The translations under genes were made by a program, and so were the position numbers. Under the pieces are notes generated by a model, which made no database searches, had not been told where the DNA came from, and worked only from the letters and a program-made list of their open reading frames with translations. Below are positions 52,764 to 64,000 of a DNA stretch of 64,000 nt, in pieces. Source of the DNA: Petrosia ficiformis (Eukaryota > Porifera > Demospongiae > Haplosclerida > Petrosiidae); the NCBI GenBank assembly GCA_947044365.1, contig OX345647.1:981001-1045000 (forward strand), read 5' to 3'. Positions within the stretch are counted from its first letter, which is position 1. Every line of letters begins with the position of its first letter.

Positions 52764-53280
52764 ATGTATTATACACATGCATGTATATCCAGAGTATATG
52801 TTAACTGTTACCACATAAGAGACTAAATTATACATGTACATGTAATTATACATGTACTATATGTAAGATGATACTAACTTAGTATCATGTAACATATACT
52901 GTGGTCATACATGTACATGTGTATAATACATGTACATGTAGTCTCGTATATATACATGTACAGATGTTTTGTAATATGATCTAGATTTCATAGCTACATG
53001 CTAAAGTCAATATATTTTTCACTGAAGTACACAAAATCTATAGATGTGTCAAAATAACAATTCAACAAATAAAATTATAAATCCATTAGTTAATTAATGT
53101 TGGGATATTAAAACATCATTGGGATTTACCTATACATATATGTTCTGTGTTGTCTCTGTAATGGAATTGTGCGTAGAGCTGTAGATGAAAGAAATGTCGT
53201 TTCAATTATATATTTTAGATTATTATCAATGCTGTTAATTTCTCATACTCATTGATTGAGAATGGGAAGAAATTAATGGA
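52763..53280. other. Intergenic stretch with TACATG palindromes
   Basis: Several tacatgtacatgta clusters (52830-52960) and otherwise AT-rich sequence. No gene is seen. Confidence 0.5.
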
Positions 53281-53816
53281 CTGATATGCATGTGGAGATA
53301 GACAGATGGATGGTTAGATGAATGAATGAATGGATAGATGAAGGGAACACAAAGTAGATAGATGAAGGATAGATGAAGAGGAAACAGAAGTAGACAGATG
53401 GATGACTGAATGGATAGATGAATGAATGAATGGATAGATGAAGGGAACAGGAGTAGCTAGATGAATGAATGAATAAATAGACGAATGAATGAATGGATAG
53501 GTGAATGAATGAATGGATAGATGGATAGATGAATGAATGAATGGATAGATGAAGAAGAAACAGGAGTAGATAGATGGATGACTGAATGGATAGATGAAGG
53601 ATAGATGAATGGATAGATGGATGAATAAATGGATAGATGAAGAGGAAACAGGAGTAGATAGATGAATGAATGAATGGATAGATGAAGGAAACATGAGATA
53701 TATGGATGGATGGAAACAATGTGACAGATGAAGGGTAGATTGACTATAGACATGTACATGTAGATTGACAATGAACTGATGAAATGAGTGATGAATGTAC
53801 ACATAGATAGAAGGAC

Positions 53817-53848
<32 letters not shown>

Positions 53849-53870
53849 GGATAGTGTATGGAAGTGTATT
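53280..53870. repeat. GATG/GAAT/GATA degenerate array
   Basis: Nearly 600 bases of gatggatagatgaatgaatgaatgg, with a recurring higher-order word gatgaag-ggaaca(c/g) about every 110-180 bases. Minus-strand open frames rich in Ile, His and Ser are repeat artefacts. Confidence 0.9.
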
Positions 53871-54133
53871 GTTGGTCAGTGGATCAGTAAATAACAATGA
53901 CAGATGAATGAGGAGGAAGATGAGGATGAGGATGAGAAGGAGGAGGAGGAGTGTATGTCAATGACGAATGAATGGATGATTAAATAATGAATGGCTGATA
54001 AATATGATGAATGGAGAAGATACAAAAAAGGAAGATGAATTTTCATAGACAAAGTCTACGGTTAGTGTTAAGTTGGTCAATTGTTAGTAAGGTATTATAT
54101 CAACCTCACACCAAACTGTGCAATGAGAATAAT

Positions 54134-57100
54134 CTAACGACGTCGTTCTCTAGAACGAGAACGTGATCGTTGACTTCTTCGTCTGTTCCTCCCATGATCA
54201 TAAGATCTTGAACCAGAACTTGAGTCAGATGATCTTCTCCTGCGATGACCTCTATCGCTAGAAGTTGATTTTTTACGATCACGTGATCTTGATCTTGATC
54301 TTTTATGACGATCATGTGACCGTGATCGTGACCTCCTGTGACGATCATATGACCTCGACCTTGATTTTTTTTCATGTGATCGTGACTTCTTGTGGCTATC
54401 GTATGACCTTGACCTTGATCTCTTATGACGATCACGTGATCTTGATCGTGACCTCCTGTGACGATCATATGACCTTGACCTTGATCTGTTTTCACGTGAT
54501 CGTGACCTCTTGTGGCTATCATATGACATTGATCTTGATCTCTTATGACAATCACGTGATCTTGATCGTGACATTTTGTGACGATCATAAGAACTTGATC
54601 TTGACCTGTGATCACGTTTTGTTTTAGAAGAATAGGAATGGGGACTTGTGGAACGTGAATCAGACCTCTTTCGTTTCTTTTGATCATCAGACATTCTAAT
54701 ATCAGATGAAGTAATAAAAAATACACTAATTAACTAAGTAATGATACTATCATTAAAAAAAATGTGATACATAAATTACCATTACCCAACCACTGGTTTC
54801 TTGTTTCCACTGCTGGTCACGTCTTCTTCGTCGTCACTAGCAACCAAATCATATTTTGACAAATCCACATCATCTTCCTCATCATCATCATCATCCTCCA
54901 TATTGATTTTTGACAAATTACCAATCTTTTCTTCGTCTTCACCATTATAATACTGTTATTAAAATAATGAACTAAACATATGGATGTATGTGTGTATGTA
55001 TGTATGTTTGTATTTATGTATGTGTGTATGTATGTATGTATGTATGTATGTATGTATGTATGTATGTATGTATGTATGTATGTATGTATGTATGTATGTA
55101 TGTATGTATGTATATATGTATGTATGTGTATGTATGTATGTATGCATGTACATGTATGTATGTAATTATGTATTTATGTATGTATGTACAAATGTATGTA
55201 TGCATGTATGTATGCATGTATGTATATAAAACTAATATACACGTGTATAGGTGGTACATGTACATGTACAAACAGCTATACGTACATGTACATGTACATG
55301 TACATGTCATTTTGCATACCTTAGACCCATTTTCAGATTTTTTACGAAATTTCTTCTTCTTGCGTCCAAACTATTCAACACAAATCATAACATAATAATT
55401 AATTTATGGACCTATTATGAAATTAAGTTACCTCATCAAACTCATCATCAGAATCTTCTCTCTCGATATATTCCACATTATCACGATCACAATATCCTCC
55501 TCCCATGCCTGTTCGAGCTTCTACTTTGTTAAATTTTGGATGTTTACAAACATTACATTCCGTCCTTCTCGACCAATTAACATTGCCACACCTTTAAAAC
55601 AATATAAAAAATATATCTCTTAAAATATTTGATTACTATCATCAATAATGTGCATTAAATAGAATGTCTGTTCCAAATATGTACAGTCGATCCACTATGT
55701 AATAGATTAGCGCATTCCACTAATACAAATATGTATATCATAATTAGTATAATAGCATTAAGTGTATTAGTGTTGTTTCAGTATGATAATAATGACCACT
55801 TTTAGTTATAATTATAGTATGTCTACATTATCACAATTTTAGTTATATTTAATTAACTAAAACAATCGTGGGCTTACTAAAAGGTTATAGTTTCAGTTAA
55901 CTAAAAGTATGCCATTTTTCATTTTAGTTAGTTATAGTTATTACAGTAGACTTGTAATTCAGTTATAGTTTAGGTAACTAAAAGTCACAATACCTTACTA
56001 AAAGGGGTTTTAGTTATAGTTAACTAAGTCACAATGCCTTACTAAAAGGGGTTTTAGTTATAGTTTAGTTAGCACTTAGAAATCAAATAGGAAAGAGCAT
56101 TAGGTGGATTCAACTCTCTTTATAGGAACCTGGCATTGAGGTGTACGAATGTTACATGTATATCTGAATATTACATGTGTTGTATTCAGTGTTCACTTCA
56201 ACAGAGTGGTGAAGACACAAATCAAAGTGATTTAATTGCATTCCTTTGATGTGGCAAAGGGAAATGGCATTGCATAGAGTAATACAGCACTACTCTTCCA
56301 CTCTTTAGCTAGAAACCTGATATTTGTGGTAAAGCTGTCATATTCATTTCAACGTTTGCACATGTACATCTGTACAAGTTAACACATGGTTAATATTGTT
56401 AGCATGTTCTATAAAAATGAGGCTGTGTTGCTAACTACTTCCGTACCATTTCTCATTTGAGCATGCAATGCTAAATCCGAGTAGAAACAACAAGAAGAAT
56501 AGTACTTGTACTTGTCAACACCTACTAACTAGTCCAGTTTTTGAGGCTTTTTATAGATACTGTAAAAACAAATGCATGTAAAACCGATAGGGCAGAAACT
56601 TCAAAGGTAAACATTTCCATCATTCCAGCCTCAATTTACAGTATGTCAATAAAGTCACCATACAGTACAGTAATTACTCAGTAGTTTCATTCCACACTAC
56701 AGTAGTTCAACAGTAGTTTTGACAGTAACTTGTGTACTTGTCAATTAATACCACAGTAGTGAGACAGCAATTACTATACTATACCGACAGTAGAACTAAG
56801 ATAATTACTGTTACTGTATGGTGACATTTTATTGACATACACCGTAAGTATAATATGTCAATAAAATGTCGCCATACTGTACAGTAATTACTTAGTAGTT
56901 TTATTTCCACACTACAATAGTAACTGGTGTACTAATCCATTAATATCACAGTAGTGAGACAGTAATTACTATACTATACTGACAAAGCGTAATTCCTATA
57001 GCTACATTCTATTGACATATATTGTGTGCATGTGGTTACTAGGTTACATTGCACATTGCCAATCATCAGCACTGAATAGTCCTGCACTTTTTTGAGCTGC

Positions 57101-57538
57101 TTGTTTACCGATCTCAGCTCCCGTCTTCTTGAAAATGTCAACTTTGCCTTTATCTGTAAAAGAAAAGAACCCGGAATTGAAAATAGAATTTTAAAAATAT
57201 TGAAGTCCTCACCTCTTCCACACTTGTTGCACTTCTCTCTCCATGAGAAATTTACATTCCCACAGCTGTAATATCATCAAATATGGAGAATATATTCGCA
57301 TGATATACATGTAGGTAGGTACGTATATGTATATGTGTGTATATACATAAGCACATGGCCAACCACACCCATATCAACAATATAACACTTTGTTTATTAA
57401 TAGCTACATCAAACACTCACCATCTTTCTGATACAATAACAGACTATTAATTTTATATTGTACTGTTTAGAAAAATTATTTTTACCTTTTGTTGGAACAA
57501 ATCCAGTCTCCTTCATTCACTTTCAAGTTCTTCGCCAT
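54134..57538 (-). CDS. ZRANB2: Zinc finger Ran-binding domain protein 2 (ZRANB2), SR-type splicing factor
   Basis: Seven exons (57486-57538, 57213-57265, 57048-57153, 55432-55591, 55320-55370, 54786-54952, 54134-54695) total 1152 bases, or 383 residues. The start reads MAKNLKVNEGDWIC. Zinc finger 1 is WIC...SCGNVNFSWREKCNKC and zinc finger 2 is WQCAMCGNVNWSRRTECNVC, both RanBP2-type C-x2-C...C-x2-C. The linker GYCDRDNVEYIEREDSDDEFDEFGRKKKK is family-typical. An acidic stretch with DLSKYDL precedes the last exon, a 187-residue RS domain of repeated RSRSRS(Y/R)DRH units. The human protein binds 5' splice-site-like RNA (GGU motifs) through these fingers and modulates alternative splicing. Divergent from TYW2. 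Confidence 0.95.
54980..55232. repeat. (TGTA)n tetranucleotide array in ZRANB2 intron
   Basis: About 250 bases of tatgtatgtatg with tgtg and tttg interruptions, followed by TACATG repeats to about 55310. Confidence 0.95.
55775..56085. repeat. TTAGTTA/TAACTAA repeat in ZRANB2 intron
   Basis: Contains tagtgttgtttcag, repeated gttttagttatagtt(a)actaa, and a direct duplication of caca-atgccttactaaaaggggttttagttatagttta (about 55985-56065). Confidence 0.7.
56638..56842. mobile_element. Foldback element, copy 1, in ZRANB2 intron
   Basis: The left end gtatgtcaataaagtcaccatacagtacagtaattact is mirrored by the right end gtaattactgttactgtatggtgacattttattgacatac. The centre also holds cagtagt/actactg inverted words. 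About 200 bp, no coding capacity. Confidence 0.7.
56854..57021. mobile_element. Foldback element, copy 2, adjacent to copy 1
   Basis: The left end tatgtcaataaaatgtcgccatactgtacagtaattact matches copy 1. The right end (attcctatagctacattctattgacata) has decayed. It begins only about 12 bases after copy 1 ends. Confidence 0.65.
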
Positions 57539-57623
57539 CTTTGCACTAGTTTGCAGAAATCATTATCAATTTTTTAATCTAATTGAAATTTTTTCTCCAG
57601 CCCATCCCTAAATTTTGTATTAA
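57539..57623. promoter_or_regulatory. Divergent promoter of ZRANB2 and TYW2
   Basis: Only 85 bases separate the two opposite start codons. No TATA box is obvious. The role is inferred from the layout. Confidence 0.55.
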
Positions 57624-58455
57624 ATGGAGGATCACAACCAGGATGCAACTATAAATTGGATAATTGTTGTAACTGATAAAAGAGAGATAAAGAAAACAAA
57701 GTAAATAATAGTAATTTCTCTACATGGTAAAGAGTGGACATAGTTGTAGATATAGGGAAATCACAATACATTCCACACTGTTATCAATTATTTTCCACAG
57801 GACGGCTCTGGAAACGAGAGGTTTATATGACAAGACTAGACTGATCACACAAATAGAAAATGGATTTTATACTATTCCAGTGATCTCTGATGCATATCGT
57901 ACTTTAGTATTAAGAAATGGTAATGATCATGAAACACTCGTACATCCATTCCAGCATTGTCAACTGATGGTCTCAGATCTGTGCAGTTTGAGCAAAATAT
58001 GGCATAAAAGGGATACTTCACAAGCACTACAAACAGTACTGAAAACTCTAGCTGCTGAAAAAGGTTTCACAGACGATGAAATGGAGACTCTGGTTTCTTG
58101 TTTACCAAAGACGTGGTCAAGACATGGAGATTTAGTCGTAATGCCACAGTCTTCATTCTCTCAACCAGTCTGGGATATATTAGTAAAGGATATAAAAACA
58201 TGGCAAGCTATAGCAAATGTATTGAAGTGCTCTAGAATTGCATTGCATGGAAAAATCAATAAAGATGGGTATGATTAGACATTATCATGTATGTATGTAT
58301 GTATGTATATATGTATGTGTATATGTATGTATCTATTACTATGAGAGTATGTATATATGTATGTACGTATGTATGTATGTATGTATGTATGTATGTATAT
58401 ATGTATGTATATATGTATGTATATATGTATGTATATATGTATGTATATATGTATG

Positions 58456-58489
<34 letters not shown>

Positions 58490-60964
58490 TGTATGTATGT
58501 ATGTATGTATGTATGTATATAACTATATATGTATATAACTATATATGTATGTACGTATGTATGTACGTATGTATGTATGTATATATGTATGTATGTAATG
58601 ATGTATGTATGTATGTATGTACGTAACTATTTATGCAACCTATGTATATATATATATATATAATTACATATGTGTGTATGTTGAGGTTGCAAGGTATATC
58701 AAGTATCAACGCAGCAACCAAAGCTGTTGTATATATCTGACTTATAACATGTTGATCATTCTGTTCATACTTAGATATCGTACTCCGCTAACTAATCTGG
58801 TATTTGGTGATAATGGTTGGGTGACTCATACTGATAATGGTGTACAGTATGTATTTGATGTAACTAAATGTATGTTTAGTCAGGGAAATATAACCGAGAA
58901 GATGAGAATGGCTCAACTGCAGTGTAATGGAGAGGTCATTGTTGATCTTTTTGCAGGTAAAATTAATAAAAAGTAAATATGATTAGCTACACTGTTATTA
59001 TTAGGGTTCTTACTGGGTTTTTGGTGATGGTGCTGCATCACCATTTACACATTTTGCACTATCAATTAAACTCTGGAATTCAACCTGTACCACCGACTCT
59101 TTATGGCTCAACAGGAACTTTTACACTATTGTAAATACATTATTTACACTCTCTATACATTATAGTAACTACACGTACAAGCTCACCAAACAAGTTTAAT
59201 TGACCACTCAACGTAGTTTTGGTACGCTTCAAATAAATGAAGTGAATACACTATATGTTTTGACAAAAATTTGAATATATCAATCAAACATTTTACTTGC
59301 AAAACCGATTGCTAAAATCCTGGTGAGAACACCGTGTATTCTCTGTCTCTGTCCCGTCCCTGTTCATCTTCTGTCTATGCAGATATCCATCATTCTCACA
59401 ATCACCTTTTAAAGCTTCCACTTTTTTTGATACTGTTCACTTTGATCTGATTGGTCAATAATCCCTCTATCTTGTCCAATAGGTATTGGATATTTTACAC
59501 TACCTCTCTTAGTACATACAGGAGCTGAGTTAGTACACGCATGTGAATGGAATCCAGCAGCTGCACAAGCTCTTAGAAGAGGATTAGTCGCTAATAACGT
59601 GGTTGATAAATGTGTTATTCATGAAGGAGACAATAAATTGGTATATTTTGTTTTAATTAGTTGTAGCTAAATGTATACCTAAAACTCCTTTTAGTGACTT
59701 TTAGTTAACTAAACTAATTAACGTACATTTCTACTGTAGTAACTGTCACTATAGTACTGACCACATGTACTGCAGTACTGACCAGATGTAAATTGCAAGC
59801 CGAAAATATTCACTTGCGTGTGTGAATATCAGCTCTCTTGGGAGATTAATTTTTTTACTACCATATGTACAGTTAAATTCACCACAAGAACTTAATATAA
59901 TTAGTATAATATAATATGTAACTGTACTTAGAAACTGGACTGACTATAACTAAAAGATAATTAAATTCCAACTGCATTAGTACACAGCATGTCGTAATGT
60001 TGTAGTTGACTTATCATTTCAGCTGATGTCATTATCTTCACATCTTTCATTTTTGTAGGTGGCTCCAAAAGGGGTAGCTGATCGTGTTCTACTTGGATTA
60101 ATACCTTCTAGTGAAGACAGCTGGAATGTGGCTTGTCGCTGCCTTAGACCTGATAAAGGAGGCTGGATACATGTTCATGGTAATGTTTCAACAAGGTCTA
60201 ATTTGGAGACATGTGGAGAGACATTTGATAGTTCATCTAATCCATGTACTGTGGATTCAAACAGTTATGAAAGAACTCCCATGGACTATAGACATGAAGA
60301 GATGTTTGATAGTTCATCTAATCCTTGTACTGTGGATTCAAACAGTTATGAAAGAGGTCCCATGGACTATAGACATGAAGAGATGTTTGATAGTTCATCT
60401 AATCCTTGTACTGTGGATTCAAAGAGATATGAAAGGAGTCCTATGGACTATAGACATGAGGAGATGTTTGATAGTTCATCTAATCCTTGTACTGTGGATT
60501 CAAAGAGATATGAAAGGAGTCCTATGGACTATACAGACACTAATTTTTCTGGAGAAGAGGTTTCTTGTGCTGCAAATTATCAGGTATTGAAAGGGACTCG
60601 TAAACCTGAATACAACAAGAGGACAGAGTTTAGTTATAATGATAATGATGATAATAAAACTATGCAAATTACAACAAAGGAAATTTTAATCGAAAAGGAA
60701 AGTAATGTAGAGAAAGGAGGCAAGAGAGTCAAATTAAATTGCTCAACAAGAAACAAGGCTTGGTCTATCTGGGCAGAATATGTTGCTTATAGAATTTACA
60801 CTTTATTATGCAACTCTGTACCTTCAGAGACGGCCATGGAAGACAGAAGCGATATCAACAAGAATTGGGTAGTAACTATTCAACATATTGAACATGTAAA
60901 GTCATATGCTCCTCATATACACCACATAGTGGTAGATCTAGAATGTAGAATATTGAATAATTAA
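57624..60964 (+). CDS. TYW2: tRNA wybutosine-synthesizing protein 2 (TYW2/TRMT12) with an internal repeat insertion
   Basis: Five exons (57624-57700, 57801-58268, 58775-58956, 59483-59640, 60059-60964) total 1791 bases, or 596 residues. The start [19 protein letters not shown] precedes [13 protein letters not shown]. The domain preceding the methyltransferase contains [15 protein letters not shown]. The SAM-binding core reads [27 protein letters not shown] (motif I) and HACEWNPAA, then [11 protein letters not shown]; the end is [20 protein letters not shown]2 transfers the aminocarboxypropyl group from SAM to the wybutosine precursor in tRNA-Phe. Between HVHGNV and the WSIWAEYV motif the protein holds four 27-residue repeats ([12 protein letters not shown]...[12 protein letters not shown], 60224-60533), making it longer than the human enzyme. 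Confidence 0.93.
58285..58650. repeat. (TATG)n array in TYW2 intron 2
   Basis: About 360 bases of gtatgtatatatgtatg. It includes a regular tatgtatatatg subarray at 58395-58460. It starts about 20 bases after the exon 2 donor. Confidence 0.95.
59003..59118 (-). repeat. Dispersed repeat (family 4), copy in TYW2 intron
   Basis: The reverse complement of 38997-39120 with about 80% identity by eye. The shared words are ttgagcca, gagtttaattgat, aaatggtg and caccatcaccaaaa. Confidence 0.75.
59655..59725. repeat. Partial TTAGTTA/TAACTAA repeat
   Basis: A short segment with ctccttttagtgacttttagttaactaaactaa, matching the words of the larger copies at 45330-45850. Confidence 0.5.
60224..60533 (+). 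repeat. Four 81-bp in-frame tandem repeats inside TYW2
   Basis: Copies begin (TTT of Phe) at 60224, 60305, 60386 and 60467, exactly 81 bases apart. The fourth is cut short after MDY. Copies 1-2 read SNSYER and copies 3-4 read SKRYER, so the last step was a recent pairwise duplication. Confidence 0.95.
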
Positions 60965-61066
60965 ATATCAATGAATAATTAATTAATCAATGAATGTTTA
61001 ATTAAGGGCGGTACCCTCTTCATAGATCCTCAACTTTGTGACAACTCTTCCAAGTAACAACGTGAC

Positions 61067-63107
61067 ATGAAGATCACATCACAGGTACAGGCATGTGTAT
61101 CTATAAGTTTTAATTGCAACTGTAATTATGAGCTCTGCAGATGGATATATATATATATTATATATAATTATATATATATATTTTGTTTATTGATATCTGA
61201 CATTATGTTATATATATATATATATAATATAGCTTCTACGAAAACATGCAGTTGGAGCTTTAGAAGATGCTCGGTACATTGATCTGTCTGGCAAAAGAAT
61301 AGGTATCTTACTGATAAAAATACACCATGTTTGTTTTGTGGTTACCATGGTAACATGCCTTCCAGGTAATTAGCAAAATTATTACCATTAGTTGATAATT
61401 ATTATAATTCGCTTAATTATCATTAATTATGCAATAGAAAATGTTTTGGCGCAATTACCTTTAGCTGATTACCGAATTTCAGAATTTGTTGTAATATAAA
61501 GCTTCATTATTATTATTGTCACCATATGCCAACTTCTTTTCTTCTCTCTCTATATCTCACCAGCTGTTATTGAGCATTTAGAAGAATGCCACAAGTTACA
61601 GACTCTAATATTACAACACAACAATATTGATTCAATTAGAAATGTAGATTGCTGTAGTGAACTGTGGACTATAGACGTTACAGGGAATATGGTACTCTAC
61701 CATTCCTCTGTCATCCCTTAGTTACTCTTGTCATCTTTTTTATAGTTAAAGAGCCTGAATGGTTTATCCCGGTTCCCAGTCCTGGGGTCTCTGATTCTGT
61801 CTAACAATGAGCTTGACTGGCAAGAGCTCAAGAAATTATCTCATGCACATACATTATCACTAATACTTACTGGAAATGAGAGACTAGTGTCTGATAATCA
61901 CTGTATGTGTGTATGTATGTATGTACATGTATGTATGTATGTATGTATGTATGTATTGTATGTATGTATGTATACTTGTACATGTATATATAATTATAGT
62001 GTATATTTGATTGTTTCTATGTATGTATATAACTACATTTATTTATATTTTCATTTCATAGATCGTAAACATGTTATTGATGTCCTACCTCACCTATGGA
62101 TGTTAGATGGACAGCTAATCACAGGTAAACAGTGTTTGTATGATATCAGTAATAATCCATTACATGCATCTTATCAGCTGGTGAGAGAAAAAGAGTTCTT
62201 CATTTCTTTGAAAAATCAGCTTCTTCTTTGCAACCTGTTGTGAGTGATCTCGTTTATTGTCATCCTCCTCTCCTCTTGTCCTCCTCTCCTCTTGTAATCC
62301 TCTCCTCTTCTCCTCCCCTCTTCCTCTCCTCTTGTCTTCCTCGCCTCCTCTCCTTTTGTCTTCCTCTCCTCCTCTCTTCTTGTCTTCCTCTCCTCCTCTC
62401 CTCTTGTCTTCCTCTCCTCCTCTCCTCTTGTCATCCTCTCCTCTTCTCCTCCTCTTGTCTTCCTCTCCTCTTGTCTTTGTCTTCTCCTCTCCTCTTGTCT
62501 TCCTCTCCTCCTCTCCTCTCCTCCTCTCCTCCTCTCCTCTTGTCATATATCCATTCTCTTATTCCTCACCATTTTGTCTTCCTCTCTCCAGCGTCACAAA
62601 AGTAAAGCACATTCTGTATTCATCCCATCATCACGTAAAAATTTACTAGTAACTGGAGTTTTTGGAGAAAGGGTAAGAAAGTGAAATACTATCTCAATAA
62701 ATTACCATGGAAACCACACGCCATCTATCATAACTATATAGTTACCATGGAAACAATGTACATGTATAATGTCCATCATTAGTAATTATGTTATCATAAT
62801 ACTAATTTCAGCTGTTAGTTATAGTTCTTAAACTTATCAATAGACTACTGTGCTGATGACAAAATTTCCTTTACAAGAAGTACACAATATAGGTAAGTAT
62901 TTTACTATAAAATATTTATAATAATTTTTATTACTGCTATCAGATTTAGATCGAAGACGATTGTCTCATTTAACTGACTTAATGGAAGAAGATTTGAAAA
63001 TAGAAAGTGACTACATGAAAAGGTTAGTCTTATCTATCTATCTGTCTATCTATCTATCTATCTATCTGTCTATCTATTTATCTATCTATCTATCAGTCTA
63101 TCTATCC

Positions 63108-63147
<40 letters not shown>

Positions 63148-63159
63148 GTCTATCTATCC

Positions 63160-63193
<34 letters not shown>

Positions 63194-64000
63194 TTGTCTA
63201 TCTATCTGTCTATCTATCTATCTATCTGTCTATCTATTTATCTATCTATCTATCTACCTATCTACATGTATTTATCTACCTATATACCTATCCGTGAGTG
63301 TCCATCTATCTACATGCATCTATCTATCTATTTATCTATGTTGGTATGGGTTTGAGTCCTATCTGTGGACTCTATACATTCATATATTGGTGTTTGTCAT
63401 CTAACAGGAAAGGTCAAAGTTCATTTGTAGTACCAGGACTGTGTAGACTATTGGAAATTAGAGTCAAGGAAACTGAACAATGCAATATGTTATTACTTCT
63501 ATTAGTGGTACGTAAATAAGAAAGCAATAATATTATATTATTATATTATTATTATAGTCTATGTGTGTGTATGTATGTATGTATGTATGTATGTATGTAT
63601 GTATGTATGTATGTATGTGTGTATGTATGTATGTATGTATGTATGTATGTATGTATGTATGTATAATATATATATATACTTTATGTATGTATGTATAATA
63701 TATATATATACTTTATATATACTTTATATATATGTGTATATTGGTTGTCATTAAATCATTTCTATATCTCATAGGCAATGCTTGAGTTTGATCTTCCTCA
63801 CGATCTAATGTTAGCTACTATTGATACTGCAAAACTAGGATTTATTGGGTGAGTTATTACATGTATACATGTACATGTACATACATGTACATCACACACT
63901 TACATATATACATGTACATGTACATACATACATGTACATACGTGTTTATAATTATCTCCTCAGAGATGTCAGATGTCGGGACATCATCTCCCTTCCTTGT
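61067..64000 (+). CDS. Leucine-rich-repeat protein, family not recognised (3' end outside window)
   Basis: Exons read: 61067-61084, 61233-61302, 61564-61691, 61746-61902, 62062-62180, 62592-62672, 62844-62892, 62944-63022, 63408-63507, 63775-63848 and 63964 onward. The protein starts MKITSQLLRKHA. It has about three to four LRRs (DARYIDLSGKRI, LQTLILQHNNIDSI, LGSLILSNNELDW) and an LRR-cap-like HVIDVLPHLWMLDG. A longer region follows without known motifs: FIPSSRKNLLVTGVFGER, DLDRRRLSHLTDLMEEDLKIES, VPGLCRLLEIRVKETEQC and MLEFDLPHDLMLATIDTAKLGFIG. The cap type occurs in ciliary, centrosomal and cytoskeletal LRR proteins, but I cannot name the family. It starts 102 bases after the TYW2 stop, on the same strand. 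The first exon is very short (six codons), so the start is the least certain part. Confidence 0.75.
62255..62550. repeat. Polypyrimidine (CTCCTCTCCTCTTGTC)n array in LRR gene intron
   Basis: About 290 bases of pure or near-pure C/T strand bias built from ctcctctcctcttgtcttcct units of about 20 bases. Mirror-symmetric polypurine-polypyrimidine tracts of this kind can form triplex (H-DNA). Confidence 0.9.
63028..63345. repeat. (CTAT)n array in LRR gene intron
   Basis: About 310 bases of tctatctatctgtctatc. The downstream exon begins at 63408. Confidence 0.95.
63560..63740. repeat. (TGTA)n array and duplicated (AT)n segment
   Basis: tgtatgtatg from 63562 to 63662, then a direct repeat of atgtataatatatatatatacttt. 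Confidence 0.95.

Noticed and set aside
53273..53897. Minus-strand ORFs of up to 162 codons
   Set aside because: Entirely within a GATG/GAAT repeat, with Ile/His/Ser/Phe-only composition, no start context and no relation to neighbouring genes.
54106..54726. HDHVIVIRDQDQ frames over the ZRANB2 RS domain
   Set aside because: Frame-shifted readings of the RSRSRDRH repeat. The RS frame joins the upstream ZRANB2 exons in phase and ends properly.
60111..60590. Second open frame through the TYW2 repeat region
   Set aside because: The 81-bp repeat keeps all frames periodic. Only the 60059-60964 frame continues from exon 4 and contains TYW2 motifs.
62160..62649. SSPLLLSSS and GEEERRR open frames on opposite strands
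   Set aside because: They come from the CT-rich tract. Composition is fully explained by the 20-base repeat.

Overview
The window is nuclear DNA from an invertebrate animal, most likely a demosponge of the Amphimedon/Haplosclerida type. The genome is AT-rich and gene-dense, with many introns of only 50-60 bp. Palindromic TACATG microsatellites are abundant. The conserved genes are animal ones (GLIS, WRN, ZRANB2, GFER, a VMAC-like gene), and there is a tandem array of Ig/fibronectin-III surface proteins. The sponge assignment is inference from this style, not from a database match.

Region 1 (1-23.3 kb, all + strand) is a tandem array of five related receptor-like genes, called A-E here. B, C and E share one plan: signal peptide, two Ig-like domains, two divergent FN3-like domains (one with a CRRLC motif), one or three copies of a canonical FN3 exon, a six-cysteine C-terminal domain of unknown family, and a last exon encoding a Val/Ile-rich transmembrane segment written in GTA/ATA triplets. 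D lacks the last two exons. A enters the window partway through and ends differently: further FN3 domains, a Ser/Thr stalk, a TM helix and a cytoplasmic tail with tyrosine motifs. Every extracellular domain exon I could check has phase-1 introns on both sides. The FN3 exon plus its intron repeats at exactly 350 bp in A, B and C. Fragments of ZNG1 lie after B and after C, and the intact gene lies after E, which suggests the array grew by block duplication that included ZNG1. A decayed OXCT-like fragment lies between A and B.

Region 2 (23.4-26.6 kb, +) is the intact ZNG1/CBWD metallochaperone GTPase. Region 3 (27.6-61 kb) holds eight single-copy housekeeping or regulatory genes in strictly alternating orientation, so they form four head-to-head pairs: WRN(-)/VMAC-like(+), HYI(-)/EARS2(+), GFER(-)/GLIS(+) and ZRANB2(-)/TYW2(+). 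Start-to-start gaps are about 96, 42, 350 and 85 bp. WRN lacks the N-terminal exonuclease domain and its introns are full of microsatellites. TYW2 carries four copies of a 27-residue insertion. Region 4 (61.1 kb to the end, +) is the 5' part of an unrecognised leucine-rich-repeat gene.

Mobile and repeat DNA includes small inverted-repeat elements (two multi-copy families plus two foldback copies), a tRNA-derived SINE in two copies (one with inverted arms), TTAGTTA/TAACTAA repeats, a 39-bp minisatellite, and many di- and tetranucleotide arrays. No CRISPR array, rRNA, intact autonomous transposon or prokaryotic feature was seen. Exon coordinates come from reading splice sites and frames by eye. 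For genes B, C, E, ZNG1, GFER, GLIS, ZRANB2 and TYW2 the exon lengths sum to whole codons, which supports those models.
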